Positions 27,267 to 35,530 are shown, counted from the first letter of the stretch. The stretch is 64,000 bases of DNA from Paludibacteraceae bacterium (GCA_905234685.1 CAJOIR010000002.1:1-64000); one strand, 5' to 3'. Numbers and translations: made by a program. The notes: a model not told the origin generated them from the sequence alone.

Positions 27267-27980
27267 ATGACTCATATTGAGACACCTGAGGACAAACGCC
27301 TCGTGTGGTATCTCGCCATGGAGGAGTACATAGGTCAGCATATCTTCCGTTATGCTGGCGGTGCGTTCTTCACGTGGGTGGTCAGTCCTACGGTTATCTT
27401 CGGCAGACACCAGCAGATGTCTGCCGAAGTCAATACTGACTACTGCGCCGCAAACGGCATACAGGTCTTCCGACGCAAAAGCGGAGGTGGTTGCGTATAT
27501 GCCGACCGAGGTAACCTTATGCTCTCATACGTAGTACCCTCCACACATGCCGAGCAGGTATTTCAACAGTATCTCAACACCGTAGCTAAAGTGCTGAATA
27601 CATTGGATCTGGATGCTGTCACAACGGAGCACAACGACATACTCGTTGACGGCAGAAAAGTGTCAGGCAATGCCTGTTATGCCATGAAGGACTGCACCAT
27701 AGTCCACGGCACTATGCTCTATGATGTGGACTTCACGCAACTGACACAGGCTATCACGCCTTCCGGCGAGAAACTCATCAAACACGGCCTCAAGTCGGTA
27801 CGGCAGCGTGTAAGGAACCTCAAACCGCTGCTGAAAGAAACACCCGACATCGGACATCTCGCCTCTTACCTCATTCAGCATATCACCAAGTCGGTGACTG
27901 CACTTTCTAATGACGACTGTGCAGCAATCGACCGTATAGAACAAACTTACTTAAACCCTGAATTCATACACCGATTATGA
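27267..27980 (+). CDS. Lipoate-protein ligase A-like protein, single catalytic domain
   Basis: 237 aa. BPL/LplA/LipB-type catalytic domain: the ligand loop RRKSGGGCVYAD (69-80) matches the LplA motif RRxSGGGxVxHD, except for Ala in place of His. The invariant lysine appears as Lys131 in DGRKVSGNA. The protein lacks the roughly 90-residue C-terminal accessory domain of E. coli LplA, so by itself it may be an octanoyl/lipoyl transferase rather than a full ATP-dependent ligase, or act on another acyl group. Its stop overlaps the start of the SpoIID gene (ATGA). A lipoate enzyme in this operon is odd; operon membership may be incidental. Confidence 0.85.
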   Translation: MTHIETPEDKRLVWYLAMEEYIGQHIFRYAGGAFFTWVVSPTVIFGRHQQMSAEVNTDYCAANGIQVFRRKSGGGCVYADRGNLMLSYVVPSTHAEQVFQQYLNTVAKVLNTLDLDAVTTEHNDILVDGRKVSGNACYAMKDCTIVHGTMLYDVDFTQLTQAITPSGEKLIKHGLKSVRQRVRNLKPLLKETPDIGHLASYLIQHITKSVTALSNDDCAAIDRIEQTYLNPEFIHRL

Positions 27981-29200
27981 CACGTTTACTCAATATCGGC
28001 ATCATGTCTGCCGAGACCATCCGCTTCTCACTGCGAGGTGAATACATGTTCAACGGAAAGACATGTACTGGTAACCTCACCGCCTCATTCAATGATGGTA
28101 AAGTGTTGTTCAGTGGAGAATTGTACGATGAACTGCTATTCACAGGAGGCAAATGCTTTACTCTTGAGAACGTTGTAATCGGTGTCAACTTCCATTGGCA
28201 GCGCTATGAGAACCAGTCGTTTAAGGGCAACCTGCGGATAGTGACAGGTCATGATAAGGTGTTAAGCGGGGCACCGGGACTTATTGCCATCAATATCATC
28301 GACGTGGAGGACTACCTCGTCAGCGTCATATCAAGCGAGATGGCAGCCACATCGTCCATGGAACTGCTTAAGGCGCATGCAGTCATAAGTCGCAGTTGGC
28401 TGCTCCATCCTATACTCAACCCACATAACGGAGGCAACCACCAGACCTCTGTTGAGACCGCCGAAAGCATCATCCGATGGTATGAGCGCGATGCACACAC
28501 CCTGTTCGATGTATGTGCTGATGACCATTGCCAGCGCTATCAGGGTATCACCAAGCAGACGTCAGAGAATGTTCAGAAGGCTATCGATGCCACTCGCGGC
28601 ATGGTGCTCCGCAGCAACAGCAACGGCGAGGTGTGCGATGCGCGTTTCTACAAGTGCTGCGGTGGCAGGACTGAGCAGTTTGAGACTTGTTGGGCTGACG
28701 AGCACTATCCTTATCTTGAGTGCGTCCATGACCATTATTGCAACACTACTGACCACCGTATCCTCCGGCAGGTGCTCAACGACTACGACCAGGAGACACT
28801 CGACTTCCACGACTGGACAGTCAGTTACACACAGCAGGAGCTCAGTGCTCTCATACGCGAAAAGAGCAGCATTGACTTCGGTGACATACTCGACCTCGTA
28901 CCAGTAAGACGCGGACCGTCGGGACGAATCTTTCAACTCAAGATAGTAGGTACCAAACGCACAATGACGGTAGGCAAGGAACTCGAAATACGTAAGTGGC
29001 TTTCGCCTTCGCACCTCTACTCCTCATGGTTCGATGTTGAGAAAGCGAATAATGGATTGACGTTCATTCTTCATGGTCACGGCTGGGGACATGGCGTTGG
29101 TCTCTGCCAGATAGGTGCGGCGGTAATGGCTGACAAAGGCTTCACATACGAACAGATTCTCGCACATTATTTCCCCAACACCACATTAAAACCTCTGTAA
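27977..29200 (+). CDS. SpoIID/LytB-domain protein without a signal peptide
   Basis: 407 aa. The SpoIID core has ISSEMAATSS with the expected catalytic Glu121, KAHAVISRSWLL (132-143), the cysteine block KCCGGRTEQFETCW (226-239), YLECVHDHYC, and near the end HGHGWGHGVGLCQIGA, the family's most conserved motif. In endospore formers SpoIID is a lytic transglycosylase specific for peptidoglycan strands stripped of stem peptides. The N-terminus (MTRLLNIGIMSAE) is not a signal peptide. No in-frame upstream start exists within the overlapping lplA-like gene, so the protein looks cytoplasmic unless exported in another way. Start codon overlaps the previous stop (ATGA), indicating translational coupling. 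Confidence 0.9.
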   Translation: MTRLLNIGIMSAETIRFSLRGEYMFNGKTCTGNLTASFNDGKVLFSGELYDELLFTGGKCFTLENVVIGVNFHWQRYENQSFKGNLRIVTGHDKVLSGAPGLIAINIIDVEDYLVSVISSEMAATSSMELLKAHAVISRSWLLHPILNPHNGGNHQTSVETAESIIRWYERDAHTLFDVCADDHCQRYQGITKQTSENVQKAIDATRGMVLRSNSNGEVCDARFYKCCGGRTEQFETCWADEHYPYLECVHDHYCNTTDHRILRQVLNDYDQETLDFHDWTVSYTQQELSALIREKSSIDFGDILDLVPVRRGPSGRIFQLKIVGTKRTMTVGKELEIRKWLSPSHLYSSWFDVEKANNGLTFILHGHGWGHGVGLCQIGAAVMADKGFTYEQILAHYFPNTTLKPL

Positions 29201-29243
29201 CCTTAAACATTAAACTTTTACCCCTCCATATATATAGTGTTAC

Positions 29244-29298
29244 CAAATCTTCGGCGTTATGTGCTTTTTGTGCCGAAGATTTGATTTTACTGTTTTAT
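29244..29298 (+). terminator. Strong hairpin terminator after the SpoIID gene
   Basis: Perfect 12-bp arms CAAATCTTCGGC (29244-29255) and GCCGAAGATTTG (29272-29283) with a 16-base loop, followed by a T-rich run to about 29298. It ends the NagB-like - SpoIID operon. The arms also work on the minus strand and may limit transcription from btuC. Confidence 0.8.
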
Positions 29299-29453
29299 CG
29301 CGAAAAACATAAATAATCCCAGCTCGCAGACAGACAGCACTTTTCTCCGTACATGTTTATAAAAACATAAATTAAAAAGAATTACACATCTGCCGAAAGT
29401 TGTGCCGAGTAATAATTAAATATGGATTCTGCATCTCAGCGAGCTGACATTCA

Positions 29454-30431
29454 TTATCTGGCTTTTGCTCTTACAATTATCCAGATGATAATGGGTGCAC
29501 CGAATAATGCCGAAAGAGTGCTGATTGGCAAAGGATATATGAACTGGTTGGCAAGGATGTCACATAACAACAGCAGGTCAGCTCCCACGAGTGCCGAGAG
29601 GGGCAGAGTTACGCGATGGTTGCTTGTGCCGCTGATGCCTCTTGCTATATGTGGCACGGCAACACCAACGAAAGCTATCGGTCCGCAGAAGGCAGTTATG
29701 CCGCCTGCCAGCAAACCGGTTGCGAGCACTATCAGCAGTCTTACACGTCCTACATTAATGCCGAGACCGCGGGCGTAGTTCTCACCAAGCAGCAGACCGT
29801 TCAAAGGTTTAATCAGCATAACAGCAACAACGAGTCCGGCAGCAAACACAGGCAGAAGAAACGGCATCTCATGCCATGTCACAGACGAAAGTGAGCCGAG
29901 GGACCACACAATAAACAGTTTCAGTGCGTCAGGGTTGGCAAAGTTCTGCATCAGGTTCACCAGTGCACCTGCTATACTGCCTATCATCATACCGATGATG
30001 AGCAGCGACACGTTGCTACGTACGCGGAACGACACTGCAAGTACCAGCAGCAGACATACCATAGCACCCATTATTGCCGAGACCACTGTCAACATATTCG
30101 TGGCAGCAAAGCCGAAGAGTGTACCTACAAGCACAAGCAGGCCGACGCCGAAGGTAGCGCCTGACGACACGCCAAGAATATAGGGTCCTGCCAGAGGGTT
30201 GCGAAACAGCGTCTGCATCATTAGACCGCTCACCGACAGTGCCATGCCCGCCATCACTGCGGTTATGGCACGAGGCATGCGCAAGTCAAGCAGTATCTGA
30301 CGGTCTATGCCACCGTCTCTGCTGAACAACTCCGCAAGCGAAATCCTTATGCTGCCAAAGCATAGGTCAAAGACAAACAGCAGCGCCAGCAGTACCACCA
30401 GACACAACGATATGAGCAGTGTTCGCTTCAT
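29454..30431 (-). CDS. FecCD/BtuC-family ABC transporter permease (cobalamin or iron-siderophore type)
   Basis: 325 aa, polytopic with about nine or ten membrane helices. Typical blocks are LRMPRAITAVMAGMALSVSGLMMQTLFRNPLAGPYILG near the N-terminus (in two parts), the GLLAGGITAFCGPIAFVGVAVPHIAR segment, and the end LPISTLSALFGAPIIIWII. It forms the inner-membrane channel of a class II importer for vitamin B12 or siderophores. Neither the ATPase nor the binding protein is adjacent. A candidate BtuF-like lipoprotein lies 24 kb away at 54706-55821. It follows the unknown 386-aa exported protein by 34 bases, and no cobalamin riboswitch is seen upstream of that operon. Confidence 0.92.
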   Translation of the reverse strand: MKRTLLISLCLVVLLALLFVFDLCFGSIRISLAELFSRDGGIDRQILLDLRMPRAITAVMAGMALSVSGLMMQTLFRNPLAGPYILGVSSGATFGVGLLVLVGTLFGFAATNMLTVVSAIMGAMVCLLLVLAVSFRVRSNVSLLIIGMMIGSIAGALVNLMQNFANPDALKLFIVWSLGSLSSVTWHEMPFLLPVFAAGLVVAVMLIKPLNGLLLGENYARGLGINVGRVRLLIVLATGLLAGGITAFCGPIAFVGVAVPHIARGISGTSNHRVTLPLSALVGADLLLLCDILANQFIYPLPISTLSALFGAPIIIWIIVRAKAR

Positions 30432-30465
30432 CTGTTACAGATTTATTAAGCAACAGTTAGTTCAT

Positions 30466-31626
30466 TCACTTTTTCTTTTGTTCTTTTTCAAGTATCTTCC
30501 GCACTTTCTTCATCACCGTGGTGTTTGTCCAGAGACCTTTTGTATCAGCATCAGGCGAGTACGTCCACATCAGTTCTGGCCAGATACTTTCAAACTGGAT
30601 AGTTATGACATCGTTGAGTGCAGACTCCCGCGGTATGTCATATACATAAACATATCCCTCGGGCATCTTGTCTTTCTTGAATAGCCAGATCTTGTGTCCT
30701 TTGTAGAACTCTTTCTGTTTCTCCATGCCTGCCGTAACCTCGTCTATTGTCTTGAGTGCTTGCTCTATGTTGTCTCCTAACGGCAGCAACGCTCCCTGCA
30801 TTGTTGAAGGGTCTTCCACCGTGTATTTCCAGTCTTTGTGAAGCAGTTCCATTTTGTCGGGGAACACACCCTCCGTGTCGGTCTCATCATGTATATATTC
30901 GCGTTTGAACACATACATCTCTGATCCTCCAAAACCTTTCCATGCACTTGAACCAATATATACTACATACACGGGAGCTGCAAAACATACTTCGCCGTTG
31001 CCTTCTTCGTCTGCCCATGATGCATATGCCTGAGGCTCGGGATATTTCTCTATATCTTTCATGAATATCTCCAGATTCTTCTGAGGCAGAAATGCCGGTT
31101 CAAGATTGATACCGGATATAAACAGTCCCTTGGTGAATCCCAATTTGGTTTTTCTTATTCTCCAGCATGTCTCTATATGACCTTTTAACATCGAATAGTG
31201 TTCTTCATAGAATATCTTACCTTTGCTGCTTATCAACTTGTACGTGTTGCCGTTCAACGAATTGCCAGAACGTTTCTCGTCCATTATCTCCTGCAAAGTC
31301 AGCAAGGTCTTCATTGCCTGCCGCTTTGTCACGCCGAGGAAATACACCACTCCGTTGCCGGACCTTTTGTCCACATATATCGCGTCGTCGGTATATTCGC
31401 TGTAATCTGTATATCCTATAAGGTATAACGCGAAACCTATATGCTTGCCGTCTTTTTGCAGGCTGTAAAGCATTGTAGGTAGAAAAGCAGTCTTTACAGA
31501 GTCTATCTTCTGATACTGATAGTCACCGCCGAAGATTTCGGGCTTGAAAATCTGCATGTCTTTCTTTGCATACAGCGAACCTGCCAGTGCAAGTCCCAAC
31601 ACCAAGGTAATGAGTTTTGTTTTCAT
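30466..31626 (-). CDS. Exported protein of unknown function (386 aa), upstream of the BtuC-like permease
   Basis: Signal peptide 1-20 (ending SLYAKK). No lipobox, no T9SS signal and no catalytic motif that I recognise. The body is rich in Lys, Tyr and Trp and predicted mixed alpha/beta, with a very lysine-rich C-terminus (KVRKILEKEQKKK). Its own promoter lies about 105 bases upstream and the permease gene follows after 34 bases, so the two share a transcript. A periplasmic role linked to the transporter is possible, but there is no direct evidence. Confidence 0.8.
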   Translation of the reverse strand: MKTKLITLVLGLALAGSLYAKKDMQIFKPEIFGGDYQYQKIDSVKTAFLPTMLYSLQKDGKHIGFALYLIGYTDYSEYTDDAIYVDKRSGNGVVYFLGVTKRQAMKTLLTLQEIMDEKRSGNSLNGNTYKLISSKGKIFYEEHYSMLKGHIETCWRIRKTKLGFTKGLFISGINLEPAFLPQKNLEIFMKDIEKYPEPQAYASWADEEGNGEVCFAAPVYVVYIGSSAWKGFGGSEMYVFKREYIHDETDTEGVFPDKMELLHKDWKYTVEDPSTMQGALLPLGDNIEQALKTIDEVTAGMEKQKEFYKGHKIWLFKKDKMPEGYVYVYDIPRESALNDVITIQFESIWPELMWTYSPDADTKGLWTNTTVMKKVRKILEKEQKKK

Positions 31627-31739
31627 AATCGTATGTATTTACAGTTGATTAATGGTTTGCGTCATCCTCTGTTGCCATAGTTCAGAAAACTTCACAATTG
31701 AAGCATGCATCCTGAAACTGGCAATACCAATCCCGCATG

Positions 31740-31770
31740 CAAAAATACAAAATCCTTTTCATATACACAA
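31740..31770 (-). promoter_or_regulatory. Promoter of the unknown protein - BtuC operon
   Basis: On the minus strand TTG (31768-31770), 20 bases, TATTTTTG (31740-31747). Start near 31733, leader about 107 bases. It sits just downstream of the rplT terminator. Confidence 0.65.
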
Positions 31771-31821
31771 CACCCACTCCCCGCACAATCTCAATTATGA
31801 AACACGCAATAAGATATACAC

Positions 31822-31853
31822 AAAAAAAGACCGTCTCATCTGGGACAGTCTTT
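31822..31853 (-). terminator. Intrinsic terminator of infC-rpmI-rplT
   Basis: On the minus strand a 10-bp stem with one G-T wobble (arms 31844-31853 and 31826-31835), 8-base loop and a run of seven T that includes the last stem bases (31822-31828). A textbook Rho-independent terminator 57 bases after the rplT stop. Confidence 0.88.
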
Positions 31854-31909
31854 TCATTCATAGTCAATCACTAAATAAAATAGCAATATGGTCAAATCGT
31901 AAATAAACC

Positions 31910-32257
31910 TTAGGCTTTTGCTTTCTCAACGATAGCCTTGAAAGCTGCAGGCTGGTTCATGGCGAGGTCAGCGAGAACCTTGCGGTTGATTACGATACCT
32001 GCTTTGTGGAGTGCACCCATGAGTTGACTGTAGCTCAGTCCTTCAAGGCGTGCAGCTGCGTTGATACGCTGTATCCACAATGCGCGGAAACTGCGTTTCT
32101 TGTTCCTGCGGTCACGGTATGCGTACTGCAGACCTTTCTCCCATGTATTTTTTGCGACGGTCCATACATTGGCTCTGCCGCCGAAATTGCCTCTGGTGAG
32201 GCTCATGATCTTTTTACGACGGTTGCGACTTGCAACGTGATTTACTGATCTTGGCAT
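31910..32257 (-). CDS. rplT: 50S ribosomal protein L20
   Basis: 115 aa, full length. [16 protein letters not shown] start, the conserved [15 protein letters not shown] region (usually RG..G...), [25 protein letters not shown] split around position 45-70, and the C-terminal [14 protein letters not shown]20 binds 23S rRNA and is needed for early 50S assembly. Last gene of infC-rpmI-rplT, 74 bases after rpmI, and followed by a clear terminator. Confidence 0.99.
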   Translation of the reverse strand: MPRSVNHVASRNRRKKIMSLTRGNFGGRANVWTVAKNTWEKGLQYAYRDRRNKKRSFRALWIQRINAAARLEGLSYSQLMGALHKAGIVINRKVLADLAMNQPAAFKAIVEKAKA

Positions 32258-32331
32258 AATGTTTTGTTGTTTTACTGTCAGCGTTGTCTTTCATGACAAA
32301 CTTGATGCTGATTCGTGTTAATAATGTTAGT

Positions 32332-32529
32332 TTAGCGGAGGAGAAGCATTTCACGTATGCTGCGTGTATTGGCCTCGTTGGCAATGCTTACATGCGTCAG
32401 GTTACGTTTCTGTTTCTTTGTCTTCTTGGTCAGGATGTGACTCTTGTAAGCGTGTTTCCGCTTGATCTTTCCTGTTCCGGTAAGATTGAATCTTTTCTTG
32501 GCACCGGAATTAGTCTTTACTTTTGGCAT
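32332..32529 (-). CDS. rpmI: 50S ribosomal protein L35
   Basis: 65 aa, normal length. [14 protein letters not shown] start, central [13 protein letters not shown] and KTKKQKRNL motifs typical of L35. Located between infC and rplT in the universal order, 98 bases after infC. Confidence 0.99.
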   Translation of the reverse strand: MPKVKTNSGAKKRFNLTGTGKIKRKHAYKSHILTKKTKKQKRNLTHVSIANEANTRSIREMLLLR

Positions 32530-32627
32530 TTTGTTTTGTTGTTTATATTGTTATTATTATGGAGTTTGAGGCAGCCTGTAGCCTTTGAACTCCGTTTGTT
32601 ATAATCTTTTAGCGAAACTGTCTTCTA

Positions 32628-33185
32628 TCACTTCTTAGGCGCAAGGAACAATATCATTCTCTTGCCTTCCAACTTGGGCAACTGTTCCACCTTTCCGTAT
32701 TCCTCGAGGTCAAGGGCGAATCTCGCTAACAATTGCTCTCCCTGCTCCTTATATACTATGCTTCTTCCCTTGAAGAACACATATGCCTTAACCTTGCTAC
32801 CTTCTTTCAGAAACTCCTGAGCGTGCTTCAACTTGAAGTTGTAGTCGTGGTCATCAGTCTGTGGTCCGAATCGTATCTCTTTCACCACCACCTTTGCTGA
32901 TTTTGCCTTCTGTTCTTTCTCTTTTCTCTTTATTTGGTAAAGAAACTTTTGATAGTCAATTATCCTGCATACTGGCGGCACTGCCTTGGCAGAGATTTCT
33001 ACCAAGTCAAGATTCTGCTCGTCTGCGATGCGCATAGCCTCATGGTAAGAGTATATACCCTGCTCCACATTGTCACCCACAAGGCGCACTTCATCCACGC
33101 CGCGGATCTTGTCGTTTATTCTGTGCGGGTCTTCTTTGATAACGCGTCCAGGACGCTGAGGTTTGGGTTTCTGAGGCAATGCCAT
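32628..33185 (-). CDS. infC: Translation initiation factor IF-3
   Basis: 185 aa. N-domain with [16 protein letters not shown] and a [15 protein letters not shown] block; C-domain with [18 protein letters not shown] and [11 protein letters not shown]. It prevents premature 30S-50S joining and proofreads the start codon. A basic, proline-rich N-terminal extension ([13 protein letters not shown]) precedes the usual start of the family; the ATG at 33183-33185 is the only good start. In many Bacteroidales thrS lies directly upstream; here infC has its own promoter and faces an unrelated divergent gene. Confidence 0.98.
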   Translation of the reverse strand: MALPQKPKPQRPGRVIKEDPHRINDKIRGVDEVRLVGDNVEQGIYSYHEAMRIADEQNLDLVEISAKAVPPVCRIIDYQKFLYQIKRKEKEQKAKSAKVVVKEIRFGPQTDDHDYNFKLKHAQEFLKEGSKVKAYVFFKGRSIVYKEQGEQLLARFALDLEEYGKVEQLPKLEGKRMILFLAPKK

Positions 33186-33306
33186 AGGCAGAAAGAAAAA
33201 GGGTTAAATTATTGTTTATATTTTGTTTTGGTTTTTAACGTCACTACTCCGCATTATTCACACTACCTTACGTGGAGAGCCGGAGATGTGTTTTCTAAAA
33301 AGCGTG

Positions 33307-33337
33307 CAAAATTACAACAACTTTTTATATCTCACAA
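33307..33337 (-). promoter_or_regulatory. Promoter of infC-rpmI-rplT
   Basis: On the minus strand TTG (33335-33337), 20 bases, TAATTTTG (33307-33314). Start near 33300 with a leader of about 115 bases. It is divergent from, and 38 bases away from, the -33 element of the lipoprotein promoter. Confidence 0.72.
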
Positions 33338-33374
33338 CTTTTCACTAAAAAAAGTATATTTTTTATTTTACCAC

Positions 33375-33405
33375 TTGCGTATTCGCACAAATATATATAC
33401 CTTTG
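33375..33405 (+). promoter_or_regulatory. Promoter of the OB-fold lipoprotein gene
   Basis: TTG (33375-33377), 20 bases, TACCTTTG (33398-33405). Start near 33412, leader about 48 bases. Confidence 0.75.
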
Positions 33406-33459
33406 CCGTGCTGAAATGTGCAATTTTGACAACCAACAACTTAATATCTTTTTAAACTT

Positions 33460-34848
33460 ATGAAACTCAACAAACTTTTCTCGGTCATCGCACTGGCGGT
33501 AGCAGTTATGATGGCAGCATGTGGACCGCAAGAAGGTCCTCCCGATCCTAACCAACAAGGCAATCAGGGCAATCAAGGTCAAAACGATCCTGATCCAACA
33601 ACAGCAAAGGGCGACACCGTGCAGATTCCTGCAGGCATCGAGATTCCCGCAGGAGCTATCACCGTTAGCAAGGCTCGTGAGATTGGCGAGGCTCTGGAAG
33701 ATCAGGCGATTTCCACAGAGAAGTATTACATACACGGTTGGATTAAGAAACTCGCTTCCAAACATGAAGAAGGCATGACAGGAGACTACGGCAATGCTGT
33801 GTTCTATATGTCTGAGAACTGCACAAAGAACGACAAGGGTGAACTCGTTTACGACAGCGACGACTTCTATGCTTATCAGGTTTATGCAGGCGAGGGAAAG
33901 AAGAAATTCCACAGTCTTGCTCAAATTGCAGTAGGCGACTATGTTGTTATCTACTCGCAGATTACCAAATACGGCACCACAATAGAAACTCCCGGTGGTT
34001 CCAACGAGCACGGTTTCGTAGTGGCTTCTTCCAATCCTGAATTCTACAAGGAACCTGAAATCCCAGAAATTGATAGCGATAACGACGGTTCACTTGAAAA
34101 ACCTTACTCCGTAGCTGATGTGAAGACTCTCAACAGCACTGTTGCAGGTCCTTTCTGGGTTAAGGGTTACATAGTAGGTGTCATCGACGGTAAGGCTCTC
34201 AGCACAGGCGCCAAGTTCGAAGCCGCTGCTGTTGCCTCCAACATGATGATAGCAGATGACCCGGGTGTTGACAGTGTTGCCGGTATTGTTCCGGTGCAAC
34301 TCCCTGCAGGATTTCTGCGTGACGCGCTCAACTTGCAGGACAATCCCTCCAACCTCAAGAAAGAAGTCATGGTTTATGGTACACTCGAGGCATACTTCAG
34401 TACCAATGGTGTGAAGAACATTACAAAAGCATATCTTGATGGCAAAGAGGTTACCAAACCTGAGGCTGTTGACGGTGGTGTGAAGACTATTGCAGAGGCA
34501 CTAGCCATCATCGACGCTCTTGAAGACAACAAACAGACAGCAGAGTCCTATACTATCGAAGGCGTTGTTGACACCGTCACCACTAAAGAGACCGACCTGC
34601 CTAACTACGGCAATGTTGACCTCATCATCATGGACCCGTCCGACAACACCAAGAAGATTAAAGGCTATCGAATCTCTGGTGGTCCCAACTTCGATAAGAA
34701 CGACAAGACCAACAAGCCTGACTGGGTAACAGTATTGCCCAAGAAGGGTGAGACAGTAAAGATCTACGGTCCTCTGCTCAAATATATTGACAAGAACAAC
34801 GGCAATGCTGTCGTTCCTGAAATCAAAGAAGGCTGGTTCGTAAAATAA
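33460..34848 (+). CDS. Lipoprotein with three DUF6359/OB-fold-like domains
   Basis: 462 aa. Lipobox Cys21 (VMMAAC), then a low-complexity linker of QGN repeats and Asp/Pro (about 30-50). Three related domains follow: about 55-190 (KYYIHGWIKK ... GDYVVIYSQI), about 210-335 (KPYSVADVKTL ... FWVKGYIVGVI ... VMVYGTLEAYF) and about 343-455 (ESYTIEGVVDTV ... GETVKIYGPLLKY). The pattern of a V-x-G-x-[IV]-V strand and a final V-x-[VI]-x-G strand is that of the OB-fold domains found in many Bacteroidota lipoproteins. No catalytic role is apparent; ligand binding at the cell surface is likely. An 85-base gap separates it from the small outer-membrane protein gene. Confidence 0.83.
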   Translation: MKLNKLFSVIALAVAVMMAACGPQEGPPDPNQQGNQGNQGQNDPDPTTAKGDTVQIPAGIEIPAGAITVSKAREIGEALEDQAISTEKYYIHGWIKKLASKHEEGMTGDYGNAVFYMSENCTKNDKGELVYDSDDFYAYQVYAGEGKKKFHSLAQIAVGDYVVIYSQITKYGTTIETPGGSNEHGFVVASSNPEFYKEPEIPEIDSDNDGSLEKPYSVADVKTLNSTVAGPFWVKGYIVGVIDGKALSTGAKFEAAAVASNMMIADDPGVDSVAGIVPVQLPAGFLRDALNLQDNPSNLKKEVMVYGTLEAYFSTNGVKNITKAYLDGKEVTKPEAVDGGVKTIAEALAIIDALEDNKQTAESYTIEGVVDTVTTKETDLPNYGNVDLIIMDPSDNTKKIKGYRISGGPNFDKNDKTNKPDWVTVLPKKGETVKIYGPLLKYIDKNNGNAVVPEIKEGWFVK

Positions 34849-34933
34849 CCGACTTTACAGTCGAAACAACAACTTACAACTTAATAAACGGAGTGCTTGC
34901 ACTCTATACAATCAACAATTAAAACTTAACAAA

Positions 34934-35434
34934 ATGAAGAAAAGTATTTTTGTAGCTGCCTTGATGGTAGTTCTTGGCGCTTCAGTTGCTTATGCTCAGC
35001 CCCGCGCTATCGGTGCCAACCTCGGTGGTGGACTCGGTTTCTCCTATCAGCATGGCTTCGGTGAAGCAAACATGTTGGATCTCGCAGTTTATGTTCCTCT
35101 TCAACCCGCCGCTTGGGGTCTTGCTGCCAACATCACTTATGATTGGATTGACCCGTTTGGCGCAACAGTTCCTTGGAATGAAAAAGGCGAATGGCACTGG
35201 TACATGGGTGTCGGTGGTGGCGGTGGTATCTATGGATACACCTTTAACGCTAATCAACCTTGGTTCGCAGGCGTTGCTGGTCATATCGGTATCGAGTATG
35301 ACTTCTGGTTTCCATTCCAACTCTCTATTGACTGGCGTCCTGTCATTGGCGTTGTAGGTGCAGGTGGTGGCATCGGCTTCAATGTTGCCGGCCTCTACCA
35401 AGGTTTACAACTCGGCGTACGCTACAAATTCTAA
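34934..35434 (+). CDS. Small outer-membrane beta-barrel protein
   Basis: 166 aa. Signal peptide 1-21 (ending AYAQ). The mature 145 residues are rich in Gly, Trp, Phe and Tyr in alternating strands, with glycine clusters (GVGGGGGIYG, GVVGAGGGIGF) and the C-terminal aromatic signature LGVRYKF. This suggests an eight-stranded barrel of the OmpW/OmpX size class. No family can be named. Followed by a good terminator. Confidence 0.8.
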   Translation: MKKSIFVAALMVVLGASVAYAQPRAIGANLGGGLGFSYQHGFGEANMLDLAVYVPLQPAAWGLAANITYDWIDPFGATVPWNEKGEWHWYMGVGGGGGIYGYTFNANQPWFAGVAGHIGIEYDFWFPFQLSIDWRPVIGVVGAGGGIGFNVAGLYQGLQLGVRYKF

Positions 35435-35458
35435 TAAAGCGTCAATTCTACAGGAAAA

Positions 35459-35487
35459 GAAGCATCTCACGTAGGTGCTTCTTTTTT
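35459..35487 (+). terminator. Intrinsic terminator after the small barrel gene
   Basis: 9-bp stem with one wobble (35459-35467 and 35473-35481), 5-base loop, then six T (35482-35487). The next promoter starts at once downstream. Confidence 0.87.
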
Positions 35488-35490
35488 GTA

Positions 35491-35521
35491 TTGTACAGGT
35501 GAGATATTCTTTGTACTTTTG
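35491..35521 (+). promoter_or_regulatory. Promoter of the CorC/GldE-like gene, almost leaderless
   Basis: TTG (35491-35493), 20 bases, TACTTTTG (35514-35521). Transcription should start at about 35526-35529, only a few bases before the ATG at 35531. Confidence 0.7.
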
Positions 35522-35530
35522 CAGCGTTTT

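Noticed and set aside
30432..31760. Cobalamin riboswitch upstream of the BtuC operon
   Set aside because: Searched by eye for a B12-box-like conserved core in the leader of the unknown gene and between the two genes; none seen.
33325..34011. 228-codon minus-strand open frame crossing the infC-lipoprotein intergenic region
   Set aside because: It covers two promoters and the start of a clear lipoprotein gene on the other strand; no start signal and no domain.
34891..34904. Attenuator hairpin between the OB-fold lipoprotein and the small barrel gene
   Set aside because: The perfect palindrome GAGTGCTTGCACTC is too short (5-bp stem) and lacks a T-run.
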